64,000 nt of DNA. It comes from Misgurnus anguillicaudatus. Lineage: Eukaryota > Chordata > Actinopteri > Cypriniformes > Cobitidae. The DNA lies in the NCBI RefSeq assembly GCF_027580225.2, contig NC_073358.2, forward strand, positions 29,414,501 through 29,478,500, in the 5' to 3' direction. The position numbers were made by a program, and so were the translations under genes. A model generated the notes under the pieces. It ran no database searches. It saw only the letters and a program-made list of their open reading frames with translations, and was not told where the DNA came from. Shown piece by piece: positions 1 to 8,854 of this stretch. The stretch's first letter is position 1. Each line of letters opens with the position of its first letter.

Positions 1-27
1 CAATCACAAAGAGAACACTATAGCAAC

Positions 28-502
28 CATAGATATACATTAAAGGCTAGATGTGTCGCCCGCACTGCTGGCCAATTGGGTGGAAAGTCCACATTTGGCG
101 ACCATCTTTCCCACAGGCAGCTCGCTCACTCGTAGCATTTAGTTTTAATGGTGTTGGTACTTTTAAATGACCATAACTTGCTTACTTTTCTACAGATTTT
201 CAAACGGTTTGGTTTGTTATAAATGTCAAAGATGTACCTATGACACTGCACACTTATACTAAAAAAAAATCGTGAAAAATGTTAAAGCATCCATTAATAT
301 TATAGCCACGTTAATAAAGTTTGTAAGAAACCAAACCGTTTGAAAATTGGTAGAAAATTGAGCAAGTTATGGTCATTTAAAAGCACCCGCACCATAAAAC
401 TCAATGCTATTTGAGTGAGCGAACTGCCTGTGATAAGATGGCCGCCAGGTGATGATGTTAGAGACTCCGCTGTAAGACATCTAGCCTTTATACATATCTA
501 TG
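28..502. mobile_element. Foldback MITE, hAT-like by 8-bp target duplication
   Basis: The left end (CATAGATATACATTAAAGGC) reappears inverted at the right end, and the arms stay complementary well inward: CCAAACCGTTTGAAAA-type sequence and GACCATAACTTGC-type sequence occur on both arms. The element therefore folds into a long imperfect hairpin. It has no coding capacity. The 8 bases ATAGCAAC occur directly outside both ends (20-27 and 503-510). That fits hAT-type duplication, but the surrounding minisatellite itself contains ATAGCAAC units, so the match could be pre-existing. Confidence 0.7.
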
Positions 503-905
503 ATAGCAACAGCCTAGCAATCACACAGAACATCAAAACAACGACCAAGCAACCACCTAATACCATAGCAACGGCCAATCACCATAGCAACAACCTAGCA
601 ACCACCCATAATAACTTAGCAATCAGCTGTTGCTATGGTATCACACAGAACATCATAGCAACCACCTACAACACCCTAGCAACGGCCTTGCAATCTCCCA
701 GATCACTACAGCAACGGGATACAGCGACGGGCAAATCTCGCAAGATGTTGGGTTTAGGGTTAGGCTTTGGGGTAACGTTAGGATAGCAATCATCCAGATT
801 ACCTAATGGCAACTCTGAAGAAAGCATTTACCTTAACAACTGCATAGTAACACTTTAACAACCACCCTCATGGCCCTAACAACTGGGTAGCAACAATAGC
901 AGCCA
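503..905. repeat. Degenerate short-unit minisatellite (TAGCAACCAC-like)
   Basis: Loose tandem units of about 10-12 bases on the theme catagcaaccac/cctagcaaccac run through this stretch, and a few lie left of the foldback element at 1-27. Units vary strongly, so the array is old. The 123-codon open frame here is rich in N, T and A and is only a reading of the repeat. Confidence 0.7.
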
Positions 906-2480
906 CCTAAAATACACTATCAAATATTTGAGTTGGAAACTGTCGTTATATGACTTTAATTTTGAAATCACCACTTTACCGTGATCTCTGGTATATGTGC
1001 GCGCTGAAAAGACCGCGAGGGCTCAGAGCTAGCTTGACTGTGCTTTTTCAAAGTGGATGCTGACCTGAACGCAGTGTGCGACTTCTTGTGGGGTTTCCTT
1101 TTGTAATACAAAGCCACAGTGACATTTTTACAGTTCTCATATTGAAATGTCAACAACTTGCGTAACCACTTACTACAGTACAATTTCTTGATATATGCAC
1201 GACGACCTAAACTCTAACCAGAAGAACATCTGGCTAGCTAGCTAGCTGTACATAACAAAATAATATAATACCATGTAAACACTAGATTGCATCACGGAAC
1301 AATTACTTTGAGTATGAAGTTATTAACTAAATGAGACGTTACCTTAGTACACTACGTATGTCAACTGCTTCCTGATAGCTGGAGACACCTGCAACCGAAA
1401 ACACAGCGACGCTTCTTTGCGTCTGACGTCATCGTCACCTTTTCACATCAACCCGCTTTTCATTTTGGCTCGTTGCACCACAAGATGGCGACAAATGTTT
1501 TGTAATCAAACGACTCGAGAAATTATGGCTGGTTTTAATAAATTTAAAAATCTAATTTGATGGACATAATTATTGTATAAGAGAACTTAGACAATTTTAA
1601 TGTTAGCACAATTAGGCAGTATGGAGTTAAATTTTGTCCTGTAACTGTTATATGTAGTCCTCAAAACCATTAAACAGCCTTTTTTGTAGAATAAACTACT
1701 CATTCAACTAAATGAATTTCTCTTAATATGGTCAAAATCACAAAAGACTAGATAAAAAATATCCTACAGCAATTGATTTAGAAACAAATTGGTATTTTGA
1801 GACCTACAAGAGTATATTTGGGGCTAGGGTCTCTTCCGGCCCTATATTAGGCTACACATTGCATAAAACTGTTGACTTTAAGGCTTATATAGCATCCTAA
1901 TAATATATGTACATGTTTATTGACAGTTAGACTTATTACATCCACATAAAACAATATATCTTCAATATTTTAAGGCAAATATAAAGAAAAAAAATCTTGC
2001 AAAATGTGTTTAAATTGTAAAAAATAGTAAAAAAATTGACAATCTGTCAGTGAAAAAGCTTAACCTCCAGAAACAGTTGTCAACCTCAGGAGATCTTGTT
2101 GTCAATGTCTTGTCTATTTGTTATTATCCCCCTTAAGAAATTTGTTAGCTGACTTTATGGAAATAAATGTGATTCACTAAAGTGATGCATTTAAGGCCTA
2201 CATCAATTTAAATGTCATTAATAAATGACATGTTTTATAATATAAAGTATCATGATCTTGTTGATTATATTAAAAATTTAATTAATATGTAAAATATATA
2301 GTTTATTCCACAAGTTTAGAATGCATCACATAAATAGATACAGTAGACTTCAGATCCTTCAGTTCCAAAAGTTCTTGGTGGGCAATTTAAATACATTAAA
2401 ATAGTTAGTAGTCAGTAAATGCATTTTTTTTACGATATGTGACAATTCTGTGTAAACCAATCTAAAGCCACTTTATTGTT
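906..2480. other. AT-rich intergenic stretch, mostly unassigned
   Basis: I see no coding exon. The only structured part is the promoter-like patch near 1424-1490, listed separately. The rest is AT-rich sequence with short A and T runs and no clear terminal repeats. Confidence 0.5.
1424..1490. promoter_or_regulatory. Promoter-like patch with CRE palindrome and YY1-type site
   Basis: A perfect CRE palindrome TGACGTCA is at 1424-1431 and a YY1-like CAAGATGGCG is at 1481-1490, in locally GC-richer sequence. Both motifs are typical of vertebrate housekeeping promoters, near or downstream of the start site. No exon can be followed in either direction. It could be the promoter of a gene extending off the left edge, or part of a dead repeat. 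Confidence 0.3.
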
Positions 2481-2489
2481 TTCCACATA

Positions 2490-2718
2490 AATTCATTCAT
2501 CCTTCTGGTTATTTCAACCCTACATGTATGGTTGGGTCAAATACGTACAAACCCAGCAGCTGGGGTTATACATATTTCGGAAAAAAAAGCTGTTTTTCAT
2601 ACCCATGGTTGTGTAACAACAACCCATTGTAGGGTTATTTATAACTTTACAGTTGGGTTTGTCCATATTTGATCAAACCATAAGTTAAAACAACCCAGTA
2701 TTTTTTTTTTAAGAGTGT
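2490..2718. mobile_element. MITE-like repeat of the AACCCAGC type
   Basis: Alternating GGGTT and AACCC blocks are arranged around a centre near 2600, with a right end reading TTTTTTAAGAGTG. It resembles the clearer elements at 2911-3163 and 49978-50184. The left boundary is not sharp. Right of it (2724-2858) is a fragment starting GGTAACACTTTACA, a common fish repeat start. Confidence 0.5.
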
Positions 2719-2858
2719 AGGAATATTGGTAACACTTTACACCAACATTATATTTGTTAACATTAGGAAATGGATTAGCTATCATGAACTAATGAACATC
2801 ATAATTTTTCGGCCTTTATTAATCTTTAATGGCAGTACAATTGTTCATGTTAGTTTGT

Positions 2859-3335
2859 TATAAAGGGGACATTTCCCAAGACTTTTTTTAAGATGCCAAA
2901 TAAGTCTCTGCACTCTAAAAATGGCTGGGTTATTTTTGACCTATAATGGGTAAATACTGGACAGAACACATGCTGGGTTAAAAATTACACCATGCTGGGT
3001 CAAAAATTACCCAATGTTTGGTTGTTGTTATGCAACCATGGGGAATAATAACCCAGCAGTTGGGTTAAAATAACCCAGCATTGGGTCAATTTTTAACCCA
3101 GCACGTGTTCTGTCCAATATTTACCCATTATGGGTTAAAAATAACCCAGCCATTTTTAGAGTGTGGTGTCCCAAGAGTGCGTATGTGAAGTTTTAGCGCA
3201 AAACACCATATAGATAATTTTTTATAGCATGTTAAAATTGCCACTTTGTTGGTGTGAGCAAAAATGTGCGACACACCCATTTTTGGGTGTGTCGTTTTAA
3301 ATGCAAATGCAAATGAGCTGAAATAATTCATCTGA
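2859..3335 (-). mobile_element. Old MITE copy, same family as 8922-9412, split by a later insertion
   Basis: Read on the minus strand, this matches 8922-9412: the anchors AAGATGCCAAATAA, GTGAAGTTTTA, CATGTTAAAATTGCCACTTT and GTGTGAGCAAAAATGTG occur in the same order. The copy is interrupted at 2911-3163 by another element. An extra perfect hairpin (cgacacaccca / tgggtgtgtcg, 3269-3294) sits near the right end and is absent from the other copy. Confidence 0.7.
2911..3163. mobile_element. MITE with CACTCTAAAAATGGCTGGG inverted ends
   Basis: Inverted ends CACTCTAAAAATGGCTGGGT / ACCCAGCCATTTTTAGAGTG close a 253-bp non-coding palindrome whose arms carry repeated AACCCAGC/GCTGGGTT blocks. It splits the older element around it. 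The unsplit copy near 9350 shows the empty site. The target duplication is short at best (TG). Confidence 0.8.
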
Positions 3336-3362
3336 AAATAAGGCATAATGAAACAATGCAAC

Positions 3363-3368
3363 TTTATT
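3363..3368 (-). terminator. Poly(A) signal of fbp1
   Basis: AATAAA on the minus strand, about 230 bp below the fbp1 stop codon. It is the first canonical hexamer in the 3' flank. Confidence 0.55.
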
Positions 3369-3599
3369 TTTAAAGCAAACTGAAAATATTAGTCACTGTA
3401 AAATATATAACATTGAAATATTTACTTATCATAACATTACAAATCACATAACTGGGGATATAAACGTACAAAATAAACCCAGCACAAACATTCATGAAAA
3501 TGAAACGATAAACTTGTAACCAATGTCTTGTCATTAGTTTTACATGGTGAGGTGATAATAGCTGTAGAAGACGGCAAAAGATGGTCATCTTGTTGCATC

Positions 3600-6093
3600 T
3601 TATTTGGCATGTTTCTTAAAGATGGAGATATATTCCTGCACATCATCAGGAGAGCCCATCACCACGGGAGCCCTCTGGTGAATTGTGTCAGGTTTGATGT
3701 CCAGAACATTCATGGCTCCCGTTGTTGCCATACCTCCAGCCTGCTCCATGATGAAGGCCATTGGGTTGCACTCATACAACAGCCGTAGCTAAATCCCAAC
3801 CAATACAAGAAAAAACGATTAAACCAATGAGATGCCTGCCTTAAAATAAACTGTAAATGCCGCTTGGTATAGATTTTTTTTCTTAACTATTTGAGGGTGT
3901 ATTTTTCCTAAATGTTCTCACCTTGCCCTTGGGGCTCTTGACATTAGCAGGGTACAGGAAAATTCCACCATAAACAAGTGTCCTGTGCACATCAGCAACC
4001 ATGGAACCTACATAGCGCGCTCCATAGGGTGAACTGCCATCCTGCGGGTCAGAGAGAAAACATAAAGTCGAGTTAAAGGGATAATTGTTCCAAAAATGAA
4101 AATTCTGTCATCATTACTCTCATGTTGTTACAAAAATGTATACATTTCTTTGTTCTGATGGACACAAAGGAAGATATTTTGAGGACTTTTTGTAATTAAA
4201 CCGATCATGAGCCTCATTGATTTCCATAGTAGGAAAGAAAAATACAATAAAATTAAAACATATTGAATCTTTAATTTCCACAAGCCTTCAAGCCTTTAAA
4301 GTCCAAAGCATACAGTAAACTATGTACAGGAGGTCTGCGCTTCATTGGGATACAGTATGTTCAGCTTGGCTTTAGCAGACACCTGGTTTCTGACTGTTTC
4401 TTACCTCTGGGAATTTCTTCTTTTGGATATATTCTGTGACATCAGGATAAAAATACTGTGCGTAGCCTTCATTGAGACTGTAGATCTTTCCCTTCTTCTT
4501 AATCTTCACATCCCGGTCAACAAGTATGAATTCACCGATAGCCTAATGACGGATGAAGAGAAAAGCATTATCTTTCTTATTTTCAGAGAATTTGTAAAGT
4601 TATATAGGTTATGTATGACTTACAGGATCAAGCATAAAGCAGTTGACTCCTTGACCTGTGGAAAGAACGAGCATAGTGGCACTGCCATAGAGGGCATAAC
4701 CAGCGGCCACAAGGTTTCTTCCACTCCGTAGGGCGTCTTTCTCTGAGGGCTCATCATCAGTGTCCTACATTTCATGTGTGCATATAAGAGTAAATTATTA
4801 TAAATTATTCCTATTAATCTTCTGATGACTGCAAAAAGATGAGATCTTCATTGACTGTACTGGGTACTAAAGATTGTCCTTCTTGTAGATTGCAAAAATT
4901 GTCCCAATAGAAGCTAAGCAATCAATGTTTGAGGAACCATCCAGAGGGTCAAAGCATACCACGTATTTGCCCTGGGTGAAGAGCAAAATAAATAAAGTTA
5001 TTGCATGATACTGTGAAGAGCATGTTCACTAATTGGCATACACAGTTATTACTTTAATACACAGATTAATGGTGTTAATGTAAACTAAAAATTGTAAGAA
5101 TAAAAGATGCCATAGGGTAATAAAATGGAAGTGAACATATACACTTACCCTTCTTTCTGATTCTATAATAATGGCTTTTTCATCTTCCTCAGACACCAAA
5201 ACACATGATGTGAAAGAGGACTTGATCATGTTAACAACCAGATCATTGGACAGAATATCCAACTTTTTAACCTGGTCTCCTGTTACATTTGTGCTCCCGG
5301 CAATTCCATATCTGAGATAAATAGAGAGAGATTTTTAACAATGATAGAGGCTATCACAGGAAAGTTAACTTTTATAACTTTTCCTCTTAGTTAAGAGCTA
5401 GCTTAGATATTGCAGGCTTCTCTGATTGAGAGAAAACTTTGCCCCCTTTTTCAACATCAGGGTCTTATCATTGCAACAGCCTGCTGTTTGCATAGTAGTT
5501 GCACTGACCAACCAATCATTAAATCAGGAAAAGCATTTTGAACAAACGTATAACAAAGTTCAAACTTTGGTAGATGCACATTTTATTTTTTAATTGCATT
5601 TTCAAATAAAAAAGTATTCAGTTTATGCAATTTATGGAGTCTTCAGATATAGTCTATAACATCTCAGTTACTGCAGACATATTCTCCATAACCTTTAGCT
5701 GTTACACTTTCTTTCAAATTCAGTAAGCATGAACCAAAAAAATGCAGTATGTATCTGCAGCTCAGCTTGTAGAGCATTGCATCGGCAGTGCAAAGGTTGT
5801 GGGTTCGATTTCTACAGTACACACATACTGATCAAATGTATACATTAAATGCACTATAAGTTGCTTTGAATAAAAGTGCAAATGCATAAATGTAAAGATA
5901 TGCATACATTTCTAGATACTTACAAATGGGCAATACCAGCTTTTCTGACAGCAGTAGAAATTGCTTTGATGGCTGTGCACATGGAGTTCAGAAGGGTTGT
6001 AAGTTCTCCTGTCCCTTTGGCTTTTCTGCCCTCTTCCAAAACAAACCTGGTGAGGGTCACCACATTGGTATCAAATGCACCTCTGTCTGACAT
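3600..6093 (-). CDS. fbp1: Fructose-1,6-bisphosphatase 1 (liver type), 7 coding exons, 337 aa
   Basis: Hydrolyses fructose 1,6-bisphosphate to fructose 6-phosphate, a committed step of gluconeogenesis in the cytosol. Exons in transcript order: 5924-6093, 5149-5311, 4879-4971, 4624-4764, 4405-4542, 3922-4041, 3600-3788, totalling 1014 nt. Coding-exon lengths 170 and 163 equal what I recall for human FBP1. The metal and catalytic segment [11 protein letters not shown] lies at residues 118-128, the EE pair at 98-99, and the active-site Glu in LLYECNP at 281. The KKKGK stretch is in exon 5. Residue 70 is Gln (GDQVKKLD), as in liver FBP1; muscle FBP2 has Glu there. Which teleost paralogue (a or b) is unresolved. 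The odd point is the exon 3 donor, which reads AAGAAG|GACAAT, that is GA instead of GT. All other junctions are GT-AG. Confidence 0.93.
4073..4260. mobile_element. Common teleost MITE fragment in fbp1 intron 5
   Basis: Starts TTAAAGGGATAATTGTTCC and continues AAAATGAAAATTCTGTCATC, ATTTCTTTGTTCTGATGGAC and GATTTCCATAGTAGG. This order is familiar from a very abundant fish repeat that begins AAAGGGATAGTTCACCC. A foldback relative is at 28813-29079 and a shorter piece at 40855-40930. Non-coding. Confidence 0.65.
5751..5897 (+). mobile_element. tRNA-derived SINE in fbp1 intron 1
   Basis: A pol III A-box-like CAGCTCAGCTTGTAGAGC at 5759 is followed by a B-box GGTTCGATTTC at 5802, at tRNA-like spacing. 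After a short body comes a tail, ATAAGTTGCTTTGAATAAAA then GCAAATGCATAAATG, typical of fish SINEs that borrow a LINE 3' end. It is an HE1/V-SINE-like unit by recall, and the exact family is not certain. It is old: both boxes carry changes. Confidence 0.75.
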
Positions 6094-6244
6094 GATGATT
6101 GACTATCTGAGTTTGCGGCCTTTGAGTTCCTGCAGACGTGTGTCAGAGAAAATATGTTAGAATTTATAGATAATTGACTTTGTCTTTAAAGGGGGTGGGA
6201 GGTCAGTTTGGCCAATTGCAGAGAGGGTTAGAAGGGAGGAGGGG

Positions 6245-6252
6245 TTTTTATA
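6245..6252 (-). promoter_or_regulatory. TATA box of fbp1
   Basis: TATAAAAA on the minus strand, about 150 bp above the fbp1 ATG. This implies a start site near 6215-6225 and a 5' UTR of roughly 125 nt with no extra intron. A TATA promoter suits a tissue-regulated enzyme gene. The start site is inferred. Confidence 0.55.
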
Positions 6253-6880
6253 CATCTGGTGAATTGAGATGAGAGGCTGGCCGAAGTCCATAGAGTTTAT
6301 CAGAGATTTGACCCTAAGTGTTGAAGAATATACAATATAGTGAGTAACAATAGAGCTGATTGTGTCATTTGTGATTGATTGTTTAACATATAGTTGTATT
6401 TACATTTTAATCTTAAGCCCAAGGCTGTAAATGTCTAATTTAACAAAACAAACCATTTCTAATCAGCCTGCAACAAATACGATCACTTTTAAAAGTAATA
6501 ATATAACAAAATATTCTACAATATTTTCAATGTCCATTGTATATAAACCAATCTATCAACATTATTTTTGACTAATGATTGCTTAAAAGCAGTGCATAAC
6601 AGTCAGCAGAAATTCTTCATGTGTACCGTGATCAACGTGCAATCCAAAGGTTAAAGTCCCTTCACGCAAAATCAAACGTGTATGACGTGCTTGATTTTGC
6701 TCAGGTAAATTGAGTGGGTCAGAAGAGCTCTTACACAAACTTAAAACAAACAACACAGTATAAAGTTTTTTCTTTAAAAAAAAGAAAACAACTGATTTAC
6801 ATAATTAACGTACACTTCTAAAATGAAAATAAAAATCTGAAATTGTAACTGTAACTTTTAGTTATACTGTACCACAACAA

Positions 6881-6881
<1 letters not shown>

Positions 6882-6918
<37 letters not shown>

Positions 6919-6968
6919 GCAATAGCTGTAATAATAGCAATAATAATATTAATAATAATAATACAGTG
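6882..6968. repeat. (CAA)n then (TAA)n microsatellite
   Basis: A CAA run of about a dozen units with interruptions (6882-6920) passes into TAA/AAT units (6930-6965). Further TAA-rich sequence runs to about 7240. It fills the middle of the space between the fbp1 and ttc33 promoters. Confidence 0.85.
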
Positions 6969-7268
6969 TAAGTCTGATAAAAGCATATACATGTATAAAT
7001 GTAAGTTAAATTTTAATACAAAAAACAGCAATGATAATAATAATAACAATAATGTAAATAATAATAAACAATATATTGCGACATCATTTGTTAAAAAAAT
7101 AATGCATATTTTATTTCTACCACATTGTAAATAAATTAATAAACGAATAACATAAATAAAGTATTGTTTTTTTATTATTGGGTGTACACGCTTTTTTGTA
7201 TAAAAATGCTATTTAGACAATAAATAAATAAAAAAATACATAATAGCGCGAAAGATTTCAGACGGTGG

Positions 7269-7343
7269 ATTGGTCCTGTACCTTTAAGATAGTTACTTCC
7301 GGGTTAGAGAGCGCAGCGGAATCACGATACAACCAAAACATTT
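7269..7343 (+). promoter_or_regulatory. ttc33: Probable ttc33 promoter and non-coding exon 1
   Basis: An inverted CCAAT box (ATTGG, 7269-7273) and an ETS-type CTTCCGG (7296-7302) precede a short GC-richer segment ending ACATTT|GTGAGT, a good splice donor after 7343. Splicing to the acceptor TTTTACCAG|G at 8629/8630 would place the ATG one base into the next exon. This is a TATA-less housekeeping arrangement. It is inferred, and no transcript was seen. Confidence 0.5.
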
Positions 7344-8181
7344 GTGAGTATCGCCTAGGGTTGATCTGTCAAAACATCTGTCAGTAATGAAGAGGGGAAA
7401 TGTTTAATATTTTCAAATTAGGCTTGGCTTTATCAGTTTAATATGTTAAACTCGTGTTTCCAGTTTCACGCAAAACTGTGATGTAATTTACAAACAGTAA
7501 CGTTAGAGTAAAGCCAGTCAAAACCGAGACAGTCAAAAACCATGCTCAAAACTGCCTCATGTCATTTTAAGCAGTAGCTAACCAAATCCAGACCAGACCT
7601 AATGCCAATTCACAATATTTAAACACTGATAATATCAATATTTAACATGTGCATGTTTTAAACATAATGTTCTTTCTGTTAGTTATATTGTGAATCATTA
7701 CAGAAAACATTGAACTTAGAAATGTACCCTGCACAACTGTACTGAGCCAAAACAAATGCAAGGACACAACACGTTCGTTTGTTTTAATGCAGCGATCGAA
7801 GTGGTTGCGTAGAGAAAATCTTATTTTGACCAGTGGTCAAATAATTTTGCACTGACGAAGCAGTGTGATTACCACATGGCTTGAACCAATGTTACTGGTT
7901 TTTACAATGTTCAGTATTTTTTTATGACTTCAGAATAACAATGTGCGGATTGTGTTGAACTAAAAACCTGTTACTATATATGATAGACGTACTGAAGGCT
8001 TACATATTTCTAGTATGTTTTTTTTTTTTTTTTTTTTTGAGGGAGGTTGCAAATAACTAGTCAAGTCAAATTTATTAATGCACTTTTTTACAATGTTGCA
8101 TTGTTTCAAAGCAGGTTTACATGAAAGAGGAAGGAACGAATCCACAGAGATCAGGAAAATTATTAAATGTATAGTATATAG

Positions 8182-8386
8182 CAGGAGTCTCCAACCTTTT
8201 GGAAGCAAGGGCTACCACAATGGATAAAACAAAATCTGTAGGGCAACTTTTTTATGTAGTCTACTCAAAAGTTTTTTATAAATAAATATTAAAATTGAGG
8301 CTATTAATAGAATGAGCATTGGCGGGCAACTCGCAGACTCTGTGCTGGCAACCTGGTGCCCACTGGCACCATGTTGAAGACCACTG
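8182..8386. mobile_element. Short hAT-like MITE
   Basis: Ends CAGGAGTCTCCAACC and, inverted, GTTGAAGACCACTG pair imperfectly. The 8-bp flanks GTATATAG-like and GTATAGAA agree at about 6 positions. The inner text ('gggctacc', 'ggcaactcgcagactctg') is a familiar degenerate fish repeat. Non-coding. It lies just upstream of the first ttc33 coding exon. Confidence 0.5.
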
Positions 8387-8630
8387 GTATAGAATACAAT
8401 ATATAGTATTATTTCAAATTTCCTTTTTTTATTGTCCTCATAGATACATTTAAATGTAATAAAAAACAGTGCATACTTTTGCTGCTCTTACTCTCTGTAA
8501 CAGTGTCACATGGACCATATGTACATAGTAAACATTACTCAATAGTTACAAATTTTTCTGTTAAATTTGTTACATTCACAAATGTCCCTGACAATACTTT
8601 TTGCCTGATTTTTTGTTCGGTTTTACCAGG

Positions 8631-8854
8631 ATGGCCTCCTTCAACTGGAAGCGTAAGGTGGGGGAAAGAGTTTCCAAGGCGACCGTGCAGCAGTTTGAAC
8701 AGGACTCAGAGCAGGTGGAAGAAGATGACACGGAGAAGGAGGGAGTTGATTGGCTGCATGCGATCAAGCGACGGCGAGAGGTGCTGCTGGAGGATTGTGC
8801 CACTAAGAGCAAGAGACTAAAGGATGAGGGCACTGTACTCGCTGAGCAGGGCAG
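8631..8854 (+). CDS. ttc33: ttc33 coding exon 1
   Basis: Begins at the ATG one base after acceptor TTTTACCAG|G and ends GGCAG|GTAAAG in phase 2, so Arg75 is split across the intron. Encodes the basic N-terminus and the start of TPR1. The antisense open frame at 8576-9022 is a shadow. Confidence 0.93.

Noticed and set aside
415..786. A 123-codon forward frame with N/T-rich repeats
   Set aside because: It is a reading of the TAGCAACCAC minisatellite and part of the foldback element.
5751..5825. A tRNA gene at the A-box/B-box pair
   Set aside because: The stems do not pair as a full cloverleaf, the sequence continues into a SINE tail, and both boxes are mutated.
6858..7049. Reverse frame with Val/Leu-rich residues
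   Set aside because: It is a translation of the CAA/TAA microsatellite.
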